64,000 bases of DNA from Pomphorhynchus laevis (Eukaryota; Acanthocephala; Palaeacanthocephala; Echinorhynchida; Pomphorhynchidae): positions 62,001 through 126,000 of the forward strand of contig WNNJ02000360.1 of the NCBI GenBank assembly GCA_012934845.2, given 5' to 3'. How positions within the stretch are numbered: position 1 is the stretch's first letter; each line of letters opens with the position of its first letter. Below are positions 34,093 to 49,000 of this stretch, in pieces. The translations under genes were made by a program, and so were the position numbers. Under the pieces are notes generated by a model, which saw nothing but the letters and a program-made list of their open reading frames with translations, was not told the origin of the DNA and made no database searches.

Positions 34093-37000
34093 GTAAGTAA
34101 ATATTTAGTTTTTATTGAAAATAGTAGCAGAATAACTGTTATTATTTTACCACTAAATATTATTCATATAATATCACTAAATATCATTAGTTGATATGAT
34201 TACCTTATTATCATATTAACTTAAATTAAATTATTTAAGCAATTTAACATTGATACATATTTCAAACTAGGGTATTATAAAAAATAAAACAAAATTGTAA
34301 AGTATATAAATCATGAAAATATTATAAAAAATCAATTTAAACTCTCAAGTAGTAATTTTTATGGATAGTGAAGGATACACAATGTAAGCTGTTGTTCAAT
34401 GTGGATTTTAACAATGATAATAGCGAAGAATTTATTATCCCCTATCTTTGCCTCTCGGCTCAGAGAAAATAAATAAATACAGTTTACATCAAGTACACAC
34501 CTAAATATAAAAATGAGTATAAAATTTTTCTGAGAAAGCTGTCTTTAGTCGTTGTGTGTAGGTATCCATCTTAATCAATAAAATTTATTCTAATGTTATT
34601 TTTGACAACAGAACAAATTTGGATGAAAATAAGTGAAATAGCCATGAACATTCTTCTTGACATGAGCAGCACCGATAGATAAATGTTTGTTATTTCACTA
34701 AAAAGCGCTTTGTTCTAAATTTGTGGTGACATCCATTTAACGACATAAGCCAAATATAGTGACCCTTTAAAAATAAAAAAATGAAATAGTAAAATACATT
34801 AAACAATATGCTTAGTATTAGAATAAGGTACAATAAATAATCAAATTTCAAAAGTGGAAAAACGTCATTAGCTCGTATTTGACCCCGCTGCTATGTTGGG
34901 TCATGTAATAGGGGCCGAAACCTGATAGCATATCAGTTTGTTTTGATTGTTTATAATCCTTAAATGCCAGCGCGGGTTTCTTTTATCGGCTAATATCTTT
35001 TTAAATTTTCAAGAGAGAGTGAGATCGTTAGGTCTTTCTGGTACTTCATACACATGACTCGTGTACCGTCTGCCAGTCCTTTTCTGTATCCAGCAGTGGG
35101 AGGGATGAGTCACTGATGAGTCATTGTGATGACGAAATCGTACTTGCTACTGTTATGGTCGTTCTGCGTCTGGCTAAAAATGATTGCGTACATAATTCAC
35201 GCGGAATGATCTCACTCTCTCTTAAAAATTTAAAAAGATATTAGCCAATGAAAGAAACCTGCGCTGGCATTTGCCAGTGTTTTGCTAATGATCCTATTTG
35301 TTGAATCAGTAGTGCTAATTTAGCACCTAATGTGAAGTTACCAGAGATCTTTCTGGTATTTAAACACATCTAAAATACAATTTTAGGCTACAATGATAAT
35401 TAATTTTAAGTAAACATTTCACCAAATGAGTGCTATTTTATGAAGATATTATTGCGTGAGAAAAACTATGAGTGTGAAATTAATACCGAATTGACAAAAT
35501 AATTGATAATATATTTTTAAATGCAATTTAATCATTCGTGAGAATTTGCATAAATTATTGTCCTCAATATATCACAATTTATTGTCATATAAAATATTCG
35601 TGGTTGGATATTTAGGTTTATAAAAATTTCATTTTTTTCCCAGTACTCATTTTCTCAAATTAGTTATATATCTTTTAAGAAATTTTCCGAAACTTTGAAT
35701 GTCGACAATGGTCACCTGCTTTGACACCACGTGGTTTCTTCAATGAGGGAAATTATTGTTATGTCAATGCTGTAATTCAGTCTTTACTTGCTTGCCCAAT
35801 GTTTTTCAATTTTGTCGATTCTCTACCATGTCTAATCAAAACCATAGAGTCAGCATCAGCAGATGTTTTGGCAAAACCTACAGATGATTCAAAAGACATT
35901 CACGCTCCAATGTATATTCGTCATATAAAATCTATTTTTGAACGGTTTCAGCCTATGCAAAGAAACGGTCAATTTGGAAAGCCAGGGCAGCCGTTCCGTC
36001 GTATTCAGGGTGAACTCAAGACAGATACTCCTTTAAACATAAATGAATTTCATAAAATAGCAGACGTGCTAATGCGTAGCAAGACCAAGGTATTTGTATA
36101 AATGTTTTAAATTATCGTTTTACAGATTTTGCACTATAATTTTTGTATTCACACATTTGCTCTGCATTATAAAATAATAAAGAACTTATAAAAATAACCA
36201 TCAGGCTGATAAGAAAACAAAAAAGAGCGAAACTACAGAATGAAATTCGATACTTTATCTTCAACAGCTATAGTCATCAGGCACAACATATTAGTGGAAT
36301 TTATACCCACCAACATACACTAACGCGCTGTCTTCCGAAAATTTTAGTCTTTGCTCTGAGGGACGTCTTCTATAAAAGAAGACTAATCCCAATATTGCCC
36401 AGGTACACTAGAAACGTACCTGATCGCTCCTTCTTAATGACAGATGTTAGACTCTTTTTAGAGCCCATTAATAAGCTGTCTTTTGAAAACACTTATGAAC
36501 CGAACCTATTTAAGTCTGGTTCGTCCATCTAGCCGTAAGACTGGGAGTGGTTGATTATTCAAAATGGATTATAGAGCTAAAATTGTTAATTTCTTAAATT
36601 TTTTCTTTGTTGAATGGGAGCCATTTATAACCACCACCTGTGATTTTGATGAGTTAAGAAGCAGATTTGATTAGCTTATTAACTTGATTAGCTTCTTATT
36701 TGGGAGTAGCTGATCTTTTAATATTTGAAAGAATTGGCTGATGTCAGAGACTACATCTATGCACCTACGTCTAGAAAACAGGGATGTGGTATCATCAGCG
36801 TATTCCACTAGATGTTGATCGCGTTTAATGTCTTAAAAAGTACGATTGAAGCAGCAAGATAAAAGATAGGAGAAAATGGGGAGCCTCAAAATACACCTGT
36901 AATCAGGTAGAACTGGCTTGCATCAGGGTCATCTTCATAGAAGAACCGCTTGGTATACAGCAGTATCTCCACCCTTTAAAAAATTCTCGCAGACAACCCG

Positions 37001-40000
37001 AGAGACATTAGTGGAGATATAACAAAGGGAATGAAAGTGCTGTCAGATTCAGCGTAAAAATCAAAAAACAATCACAACGAGCTGTTGACTTTTGTCCAGA
37101 CAGAACCGGTACAGCTCACTAACTGCCGAATGGGCTGAGCGACCTTTGACAAACCCATGGAAACTTGGTGGGATTTAGTTACGCCTACTTATATGGTCGC
37201 TGTTTCCACGCGCAAGCGCTTTTTCGTAGAGGAAGATAAGTGAATTTTGTATTTAAGAAGGGCGCTTATCTTTGGGACATGATATGACTTTTTTCTTTGA
37301 TAAAAATATTCTTTAGCTGATGTTGGAGAGGCTAACAGCAGCGTAATAACGACATTTTTTCTCTGACTCCCTGTCAAAAGCTGATAGACTCGAGTGGAGA
37401 GTGACCCATGGGTTCTGGATGTACCCGGAAGTGGTCTACAGGAGTTAAGAATATCAGTGACAGATAAGAGTCCCTACTTCTGGAGTCACCTTAAGATGGT
37501 GGGATTAGTCGGGGATATTTAGTGCCTACATAATTGTGAATGGATAGTGACTCCTCTTTAACTATATCAAGGCTTATTTGTTCCAATCCAACTCGATGCT
37601 CTCTACTTTCAGTAAACAAATTTCTCCTTAAATATTTACCAAAAGAAAAATTTGAGAAGGGTTAAGAGGAGCAATGCCAGCCCTATTCCTGCTCAGCTAG
37701 AGCCTATATCTTTAACTTCAATACTCATTCGAAAGATCCTGTCTGAGGGAAACAGAGATTGGGAAGGTGTAACATTTTTCCTAGGACCTTGAGTTTTGTC
37801 GAAGTAGAATTGAAAATGTGACCTTTATTTGTAGTCGAAAGAATCGCGGTAGATTGCGATTAGGGTACTAATCGATAGTATACTATCGATTAGATAGTAT
37901 ACTATCTAGTATATATATCTTAATAGGATACTAGGTAATCAAATTTCATCAGAGGATATATGCCATTAGCACGTCTTTGGCCCCTCTGCTATGTGGTATC
38001 GATGAATAGGAGTCGACACCTGATTACACACCAGATCCTCCATGTGACCTCTAATCCCTCTTATGATACAACGTCCGTTATTTATTATTTTATTTATAAA
38101 TAATATCAGCTAACATAGTCTACTTATTTTATATTATTACTAAATAAAAAATAATTCTAAATATAAATTAAATAATTAAATAATCATAAATAATTATTGT
38201 TAAATAAGATTTTATATAATTTCTATCAAGTTAATATTTAAAATTGAAATTTAAAGAAGTCATTTTTTGTATTGACTAAGTATTAACAGAGGATGTATTC
38301 GAATGAGCATTAGATAAAAATTGATTTACTAATTCTAACAAGATTATCTGATAAAATATGATCATTTTGAATAAAATTAATTTTTATTTTAAATTTCAAT
38401 TATAAATTTTAACTCTATATAGATTATATAAAATCTGGTATAACCATGATTTATAATTTTTTATTATTATATAGTTATTTATTATTTAATTTTATTTAGC
38501 GTTTTTTATTTAAAAATTATTTAATATTCGTAGAGTCATTTAGCTGATTTGATTTAAACATGCTTCCTAACATTAATAGCTATTAGACCATTTATAATAT
38601 CAGTTAAGAATGGCTTAAGTACGTGCAACCTGCCGTATGACCTCTATTATCCGAAAGATTTCTTTCTTATTGGCGATAATTTCGATTATCGAAACAGACG
38701 TTTTAAATTGATTATCAAAACAAATCTAGCAGTTGCAATTGCATTGAGTTATAACTCTAGTTTATAACGATTTTTTCTTCCTGATGCCCTTTAATCCCGT
38801 TCCTAATATATTAAATATGTAATATACAATATACAATATACATATATAAATATTTAATATACATTTTATTATTCTTCTATATTGTAATATACAAATCAAC
38901 ACAATATTATTAAAAATTTATTCACACTATTAAGCAGCAAATCTTTATGTATAGAGAAAAATTTATTTTGAATGGCAAATGCGTCCCAACGGCACGCTTA
39001 CAAGCCCACTAAGAATAATAAAAATTATCAAACTGATAAATAATAATCCCGAAGAAGAATTCAGTCGTTCGTTCAGTCCGTTTGTACAATCCGTTGCTCA
39101 GTCCGTTTGTTCATTCCATTTGTTCAGTCTGCTCGTCCAGTCCGTTCGTTCAGTTTGTTCGTTCAGTATATTCGTTCAGTCAGTTCGTTTAGTCCGTTCG
39201 TTCAGTGCGTTCGTTTAGCTTGTTCGTTCAAACCGTTCGTTCAGTCCTTTCGTTTATCGTTTCGTCCGTTCGTTCAGTCATTTCGTTCAGTCTGTTCGTT
39301 CACTACGTTCGTTTAGTTCGTTTGTTCAGCCCGTTCGATCAACATGTTCGTTCAGCGTGTTTGGTCAACCCGTTCGGTTAGTCTGTTCGTTTAGTCCGTT
39401 CGTTCAGTCCAATTGATACGCATTGTTGTTTATATTCCCCTTTTCCTTTTCTCAGCACGGACTTGTGACCGGCCATAGCGGAGTTATATTTTGTATTTAA
39501 ATAAGACACTAGATAATCAAATTTTATCAGAGCAAATACGTCATTAGCATCTATTTGACCCTGCTGCTACGTTGGGTTGAAAAATATTGGCCGAAAACTG
39601 ATATCATAGAAGCTTCTCCAGATGACATCTAATCCTTATTCTGATTTATCGTCTGTTATTAGTCAATTCATAAATATTGATTTATTTAAAATTTCAATTT
39701 TTGATTGAAATTTTTGATTGAAAGGAATAAGAAAAATAGAGTTAAAAATATTAAAAAAGATATGTATATAAATGAACAATTAGAAATATTAAAACAACTT
39801 TTAAGTGATAATAAGCTAAAAGATCTTTATGTAAATATAAGAAGTTTTTCTAAAGATATCATATGTTCAATAAATCAAAAATTAATTAACGACTATGATA
39901 GGCTAAGTTGTATAATAGACAGTTATTGTAATACAAAATACTATAATCGTACAATAAATGTAAATAATAACAATAGAAAATATACATTAACCATAAACTT

Positions 40001-43000
40001 CATTAATAAATGTATAGATAACATAAATATAGCCGGACTTTTAAATAATTCTAAAAGTAAAGAAATAATAGGGTCAGATTTAAGTAAATATATTCCTAAA
40101 ATAAGGTATAAACTCCTACCACCATTAGGACGAAAAATTTGTAATTATAATTAAGAATTAAAATCAATATGTAACGATAATATTAGAAACATAATGGAAA
40201 CAGAATGCAATTGTAAAAGTCTTAGTTTTGATAAAATAAATGAACATATATGTACCCATAATCTAGAATTAATTGAAAATTGTGAATTAAGAAAGCTGCT
40301 ATCGAAAGGGTATAAATATAGATTAAATAACAACAACGACAAAAATAAAATATACAGTTCGTTATATAATAACTTAAATGATTACTTTAGTAAGCTGATT
40401 AATAGTGAAAGCTCGAATATATCTAAGATAAAAATTTGGAAAGATTATATATTTGATAAAATTAAAAATAAAATGAAAATAACAAACAATTATAAAAGAA
40501 AAGATAAAATTAATAAAGATATGTATAAAGAACTTACTAAATTAAAGGATAACTATATAATAACAACTATTGATAAAGCTAGTAATAACTTTGTCTTCAT
40601 ATGCAAAAAGCTTTATTATGATATACTAATGAAAGAGGTTAATTCTAATGATTTAAATGTAAATCCAGCATATGAACGTAGTGAGTTGAGTTTAGAATCA
40701 ATTATTACAAGTCACTGTTCTATAATGGATAAAAAGGGTATAAAGGTTGAATTAGATAATAAAACTATACCTATATTATATTGGAATCCAAAATTACATA
40801 AAAATCCAATAAAACCTAGGTTCATATGTAGTGCGTTTAAATGTACATTAAAACCACTTTCTGTTTATATGAATAAAATGCTTAAAGTAATTAAAGCACA
40901 TTTTAAAAAATATTGCAAGGTAATCGAAATTAATACTGGTATAAAACACTATTTCAGTATTAATTCTACAAAAGAATTTTTAGAACAGACAAAAGGAATA
41001 AATTTTCAAAATATAAATACATACGATTTTAGTACGCTTTATACAAATCTAGATTTAGTAGATATTAAAGAAGCGTTAGTAAAATTAATTAATCTTATAT
41101 TCGGAAAAAGATATACATATATATGTTATAATAATTATAACGTCTATCTAACAAAAATTAAACCATCAAATAAATATAAATATATGGATAAAATTGAATT
41201 AATAGAATCCTTAAATATTTTGATAAATCAAAATTATTTAAAAGTAGGGACATCTATATTTAGACAAGTAAAAGGTGTTCCAATGGGTGGTAATAGTAGC
41301 CCAATTATAGCTGACTTGTTTTTAAGCTTTATAGAATATGAATTTGTTCATAACTGTGTAAAAACTAAATCTAAACAATATAAATATATGAAATATATGT
41401 TTCGATACATTGATGATATATGTGTATTTAATTCTAATAATTTTTATTCAATTAGTGAGCACATTTATCCAGAAAGCCTTATTCTTAACAAAACCAATAT
41501 TAATGATAAAGAAGGTGTATATCTAGATATGAACATTAAATTAACATTAACTAAAACTACTATTAATTTATATCGTAAAGATGACATATTTAAATTTACA
41601 AGAAACATATTTTTGCATGAGCATTCATGCATACCATATAATATAAAATATAATACATTAAATAATGAAATTTTAAGAATTGCAACAATATGTAATGATA
41701 TTGGCTTTCTTAAAAATCATTTAAATAATTTAATAGATACATATTTTAAACTAGGTTACTATAAAAATAACATCAAGCAGAAAATAGTAAAATATATAAA
41801 TCAACACAATAATATAAAGAATAAATTTAAACTCTTAAGTGGCAAATTTTTATGGATGAATAATAAATAATATACTTTGCATTAGAATAAGATACTAGAT
41901 AGTTATTTCAGAGGAAATACATCATTAGCATGTATTTGGCCCCGCTGCTATGTTGGGTAGAGGAGTTAGGGGCCGAAACCTGATAGCATAGCAGTTCCTC
42001 CTGATGACCTCTAATTCTTATTCTGATACAACGCCTGTTATTTATTAGTCAATTCATAAAAATGACGTTTATTTTAAATTTTATTTTTTATTTTTATTTT
42101 TTAACTTGATTAAAATTATAGAAAATCTAAAAACAATTATTAATTTTATTATTTAATTATTAAATTTTGATTTAGCATTATTATGTTTTGTTTATTTTAT
42201 AATTATATAACAATACGTAGACTCAGTTAGCTGATTTAATTTTTAGCTTGATATAAAATATAAAGTATATTTTATAAATATATAAAATGTTGTATTACAA
42301 TTATTTATTATATAGTTACCTATTGTTTAATTATTTGATTTTTATTTAGCCTTTTTTATATAAAAGTATAAAACACATAGACCCATCAAGTCAGCTAACT
42401 GAGTCTACGTATTTAATTTTTTAATTTTTTTGACTCTAATATTAAATTTACTTTTAGGACTTTCTTAATATTTTTGTAAAAATACTTTAATATCCATAAA
42501 TAGCGGTCCGGAAGCTTTTTGTTTTGCTGTAGTCTATTAATATATGTAAATTTAATTTTTTTAAAATCTCATATTGATGTTTATTTACAATTATCTATAT
42601 TAAATTTATATATAGTAATTTTTTAATTAACATTTTATAGTAATTTACTTTTAATTCGAATAAGTTAGATGACTAATAACTTATTCGAATAACTTAGTTA
42701 GATGATCTAATATTCTAATTTTAAATATTGTTTTTTAGGGTCAGCAAGAAGATGCACATGAATTTCTTTGTAGAATTTTGCAGGAGCTTCATAATGAGTG
42801 TTCAACATGTATACGAATGCTTTCACCAAACATTAATAAAGAAGAGGAGGTACAAGGTTGGTTTATCTCATTCACAAATGTTCATATATCTTATATAAAT
42901 AATGTCCGTCTCATATTTACATGAGTTTTAACGTTATATATTGGATCATTTTTTGCCAGATCGTTCTGTGAGATTAATTAATTAAATTTATCAATTAAAA

Positions 43001-46000
43001 TTAATTTTTAATTTTATTAGTAAATCAATTTTGTTAGGATTAGTGAAGCAAATTTTTCCTATTTGACTGTTTCTATTTTATTACTTAGAAGTCGATAGCA
43101 ATTTAGAAGATGAAGACAGTTCAGAATGGCAGGAATATTACGGAAAGCGAGTGCATATTCACCGAGAGGTTATATTGTCGAATTTTTCAATTAAAAATGT
43201 TTATTGATTGAAGATACCTACTGATGTTAGCCCAATTTCTGAAATATTTGGAGGATACTTGCGTACCTCTCTTGAACGTAATGGAGCAATTACATCTAGT
43301 AATTTGGAACCCTTTCACTCGTTATCAATTGATGCTGAAAGTCTTACTGTGATACAAGCTCTACGTAATTTAACAGCCCGCGTACCTGTATCCGGACTTT
43401 TACATCCGATAACTAAAAAGCCGGTAAATATGATTCACAAATCGTTATTTTATAGTTGTCAAATTTTAGCAAATCAATCGATAAGAGATTATTTCTTATT
43501 TTTTTGTTAACAAAAAATATATCATATCATTTATATCAAATCAATATTAACGTTTTATTATTGATTATACAATATTGGTATTAATATTGATTGATTTAAT
43601 TCATATTTATTAATATTGGTATAATGATGTTTTGATTGAATAGCATTACATTTCTAATTTTGTTCACTTAACGTAAACGCTAAAGTTATAGCTTTTTTAT
43701 AGCTTTCTTTAATTTTTCTAATTTTGAATTCGTTTTCCTTATATTCGTTCTTCTTTCTCGGCTTGTAAAATCGTTGTTGCTTTTGAGCATTTCAAGTTAA
43801 ATAGTTTTTAAATTTATCTACTTGAGATAGGAATACTTGTTCAACCTGCTTTACCATCAATTCATATGAGAATTGCTAGCAGGTATAACAAGTTCATCTT
43901 TGATAAAAATCAATTTAAGTAAATTATTCGCAAACTGATTATTCCGTAAAAAATTATGAATAATTGAAATTATGTTATAAAAGAAGAGGATTTAGTGCGT
44001 TTTATAACAATACAATAAGACTTTCATAATTGCTTATGTGTTATGTATCGAACTTAAAATAATGTATTTATTTTATTGTCTATCTAATGAATATTTGTTT
44101 ATTTCTTCTTAATATCGACTATTTTTTCAATATTTAAGTATTGCTAATATTTGACAATATATTGTTAATAATTTTCTTTATTTTTAATTTATCTTCACAT
44201 TTATTAAATGCATATCAAATTTATTACAGATTGTTGTGGTTCAATGCTTTCCGGTAAACATTTTTAGGTAAAAGGATATCAAACCATCCTCATTGAAAAA
44301 TTGCCTCCATGTCTTGTTTTACATTTAAAATGTTTTTCCTGGTGCGATGGACAGAAGAAGATATTCCCAAAAATGCAGATACTTGTCGATATTATCATCC
44401 CTCAAGGTTTGTTATACATTAAAACTTAACTTAAATAAAATTTATTATATAGAATATTTTGTAAATATTTCTATTAAATTAAACACTGGAAAATAATCTT
44501 GTTATTATTTATATCAATGTTTTAACACTGAATTCTATCCGTATAATAAATTCGGTAGTCGTGACTTACAGATTTACAAAGAATTTTGGATACTCGATAC
44601 TCAGCAAAGTTGCTAAAATTTAATTAATTAAAAAATTTCAAGTTTATTTAAATTTTTCTTGTAAATAAAACGGTATAGTATTAGAAACCAATGAAAAAAT
44701 CGCATTCTTGATTACCAGTATTCTCAGTCTATACTACGGGCAATTCCAAGTTGACGGTAAATATAAGATGTTCGCTAAAATATCGGTATATAACATTTCA
44801 CAAACAACGTCATTTTGTGCGCATGTGTTTTTATAGTATAGATTCAATACCTGCGTTACCAAGAGAATACACAATGTAGTGGCTTTTTTGAAAAGTCAAA
44901 TTATATAATTACTGAATTGATAAACATGACGCTGACTATAATTTGCAAAACTAAAATTGTACTTAATAAATTATAGTAAGAATTAATTTTTTATACTTAT
45001 TTTATTAAAATCTAATTCTTAATTGTGCACAATTAAAGTTTGTTGTACAAGCAAACAACAGGAGTAGCCCTGCAAATTCTACAGATTCAAACAAATATTT
45101 ATTTTGTTTACGTATCAAATATATTTTTATCATATGATAAATAGTAAAAACAAATTGAAATTAGTTGTTCTCAGTGTGCTAGTTGTCAGCTCATCGTCAG
45201 CAACAGTCTGCCTCCGTCAGATGTCGCGAGAACACTGACTGCGTTGCCTCTCTGGATGGCCAAACTCACATTCATGAGTAAATAAGAGTGCGCCCGATTA
45301 TCTCCTAAAACTTTTTTTCAATCTTCTGCCGATTTCAATGCAACGAGATTTTGCAGACTTACCCAGTGCCCCATATGTCTCGACCCCAAAGGGAGTGAAA
45401 TGATTAGAGTTACACAGATCAGAATACTTTGCGATCTTCCTTTCCTCTGTCCAACTCGCCGCTCTACCAGGACCACTCAGGGCATGCTTCAGATTGCTCG
45501 TAGCCAGCGTATCCACGCGAGTAGAATTCCAAAGAAGGCATTTATCTTCTCGCCACATAAAAAACAGCGACATCATCTGGACGGCGATCATCTAACCTAC
45601 ACAGATTGGGTGGTTCCAATATATTTGGAGCGTTCGTTGAGTTTACAGCTCTGCTGATAATTTGATTGAGTTCATCATGACGTGGGAAGCGGCCTGCTGA
45701 TCTCGTACAGGCAAGACCATGTCGGCCTGTCGTGTCTATCATTACACCGCAACGGCATCGATGAGGGGTACAAACAGGAAGACCGAGTCTCAGGGAAATG
45801 GCAATTCTCACCGCTTTATCCCCCAACCGGGTTCACAGGGCAGAAATTGGTAGCGCATTGAGCCAAGAACCTGACTCATGTGTTAAAACAGCGATCAATC
45901 TCGCCTTGGAGGCCTCATCCTGCAAACCTGAAGATATTCTACTGTGTATCTGCTTTATGAGGGGTAAATCCAAGACATACTGCTTGGTATCATTTTCAGG

Positions 46001-49000
46001 TGCTAAGATTCTCCCTGTTTTGGATAGCCATTCCTGTAGTCCAATACAATAGTGCCGGCATAGTGGTTGGGAGCTCAATCCCAAAAGGCACTCAACGTTG
46101 ACACGGGAAGCACAATAAGACGATAAAATGACAGGTAGGGCAACATCAATTGTGTTTCGAATTCCGATTCCCCCATATAATACAGGAAGTGCGGCTTGAC
46201 GCCATGCTTCTTCTGTTAAGTGGCTGTTAATAATACGTGCAAGATATCTCATCAGCATAAAATCCAGCTTTTGCCGCTCATCAGGGTGTTCAAAAAGTGG
46301 GGCTGAGCGTAGTTTGTAAAGGAGCTTGGGCACATATAAGTAGTTTTTGAATAGGAACAATGCTTCGTGGGCATTAAACTCACATGAACGCTGACCTAGA
46401 AGCTTCAATTGCGGCAAGATTGTTTTTACTTCCTCTGCACAATTAGCTGCTAAAACGCAACTTCCCAAAAGACTTAGCTTGTCGATAGAAATAACATATA
46501 TCCGTGGGCAAATAAATTGATATCGTTCGACAATCATCTTACGTTGTTCCCCGTCATGGACATTCATCGGCAACAATTGGCACTTTCGCGAATTCAAGTA
46601 GAGATCAAGTTTCAAAGAGTCATTAACTATTTGGCTTAGATCATACAACGCTTTAAATGGGTTACCCCCGATGGTTGCGTCATCCAAATACCAGGCGTTA
46701 AAGTGCGCCTTAAGTGAGTGGCTAGTGGGCTGACTGCAAGAGTAAAATCTATTAGCCCGAGGGGGTCTCATTGTTGCAATCCTGACTCTAACCATATAAT
46801 TTGGTCTTCATACACGAGTGGGGTTTTAGATCCGTAAGCCATGTAAAAGTATGACAATGCTTCCGGTACATGATTCTTCACGGCATCGAGTAGGGCTATG
46901 CAGCTGACAGTGTTGAAAGCATTTTTGAAGTCGCATTTTACCACAGCAAAGGGCACTGAAGTATTCTCAAAGAACATTCTTAAGGAATGAACTATGGTTT
47001 CCGCGCCACAAGGAGTGCAGCGACTTAATTGAACTAAACAAAGATGACCACCGACCTTGTTTGTCACTCGTATGGAGAGTACCTTCGCGGCAACGCGTCG
47101 AATGGTCGTGCCGATTGCAATGGGACGAACCCCTCCTCCCTTTTTCTCTAGTGCACATAGAAATGCCGAGAATATGAGGTGCATAACTTCAGGGGATAAC
47201 CTACCACTAACTATTTGCTCACTGTCAGTGCTATTGCATTGAGAAGAATGTGGCCGCCTCTACCGGCTGCAAAGGAAACCAGATCTTTTAAATGTTGAGG
47301 AAGAAGTCCGTCCCATCCTTGACCAAAGCCGTTAGGAAAGGAATCGATTGCGCTCCGAAGTTCGGAAATTAAACATGGATGATGGCGATAATCTTTATCA
47401 GTCGATGGAGGAATGGGAACTGTTTCGTTCGCGGATGGGTGTAAGGCTTGGAGCGCGGCAAGAGTTTCTTCTTTGTTTGTAGCAAACGATTCCTCTGACG
47501 AAAGAAGCCTAGCAGCACCACGAATATCTCCGTCAGCCAATTTCGTTGAAACTCGGCGGCCTAACCTTAGAGGATTTCGGGATCTCCCATCGTCTGTTTA
47601 ATGGGAATGCGTTGTGCACGCGATAAATTTCAAAAACATTTCGGGGATGCGGACAATACGATATTTGATGACAGACGTGAGGGACTGGTCAGACGCGTCG
47701 GTCGCATTAAATACAAAACGTGGACAAGCGAATAATTTCTGCCAATCCATCACATTACCGATTTCAACACAGTACCTGAGTAACCCAGCGTAGTACCTGA
47801 CCACGAGAAATCTAGCACCCTTTGGAATTCGCCTTGCAATTTTGACGTGTTTGAATTTCAGTATGTCAATAATGGAGGAACCGAGAGGATTCAATGGTGT
47901 CGCGTCTTCTGTGAGATCTGAATGAACCGATCCATCATTAGTAGATTCAAATAAATGATGAAAGGTGGACGGCATCCTCCCTGATCCCAAGCACCGCAGG
48001 GAGATAAGAATGTTCTTCCGGAGATAAACAGAACCATTAAGGCGAAAGGTTTCAAAGCAAACGGCACAAGGGGCAGTCCGTTCCATCGTTCTTATTGTTT
48101 GTTTTAAAAGTCATGCATTGATTGCTTGCGGTACTCATCAGATACCAATTATGAATCGATCAATATATATGCATAGGGGATGATTTAATATTGTTCTTTA
48201 AGTGTATGTTTATTAGGACGGATAATCAGCAATTAGTGAATAATTAGCGAATAATTTGAAATTAGTGATTTAATCTTCAGAATATATCTTTTTCAACGTA
48301 AATCCTCGCAAATCTCTGTAAATAACTTCATAAATATATGCTTTCTTTAGCAACTTTCTTTCTTCAGCAATTTTTTCTTCAGTTTTTAAGTAGTTAGTGA
48401 TTGTAAGAATTATAATAACCAAGTCAACTTTTAACATTTATTAATTATAATGCCATTGCTGTTGTCCTCTGACTGCTTTTTCAAAATTTCTGACTGCTTT
48501 ATAAAAATAAAAACTTTTTATATATTATTCTTTTTATAAACTATTCCTAAAAACTTTTTATCGTATGAACATATAGTGTTCATATGATACATTTAGCGTT
48601 CTGCTAGCATTGATACATCTGCTTCCAGTTTGTCCACCCCAACCTAAATTGGTCGACCCTCTGAAGAGAGGCTGTCCGCTCGTTCGATCAACTGATTTTG
48701 CTTGGGACTTTCATTCGTTAGAGGGCATACAAGTCACTAGTTCTCGTACGTTTGGTCCGAATCGATTACATGAGTCTGCAGCTTGTCTCTTTAAAGGTAT
48801 CTGCTCTCAACAAACACAATTCGTAAGATTCGATAAAATCTGCCTATGATTATCTGCTAATTGATTGAACTACTTGATCCGGGTCGCCTCATAATCAATA
48901 TACTCCTCAGAATCTATTGTCGATTTTGAAAAAAGTAAGAAAGGATCCATGCATTTTACCAAAGGAATTATATATGTTTGGCGAATGCTAAGAAACTAGG

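Noticed and set aside
39107-39316. ORFs across the 13-bp minisatellite
   Set aside because: Repetitive read-through in every frame with no ordinary protein features.
39062-39412. Array of short repeats as a CRISPR
   Set aside because: Units are 13 bp and contiguous with no spacers, in a eukaryotic intron. It is a minisatellite.
5865-42240. Naiad 3' regions repeated hundreds of bases long, looking like LTRs
   Set aside because: They occur alone and in both orientations, have no TG...CA ends, primer-binding site or integrase nearby, and flank PLE genes. They are PLE ends or pLTRs.
42850-42855. Splice donor GTACAA for USP10 exon 3
   Set aside because: It would put exon 4 in a frame with an immediate stop; the donor at 42857 keeps the frame.
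48610-48849. 79-codon ORF in USP10 intron 6 as an extra exon
   Set aside because: USP10 exons 6 and 7 join in phase without it, and it has no similarity to USP proteins.
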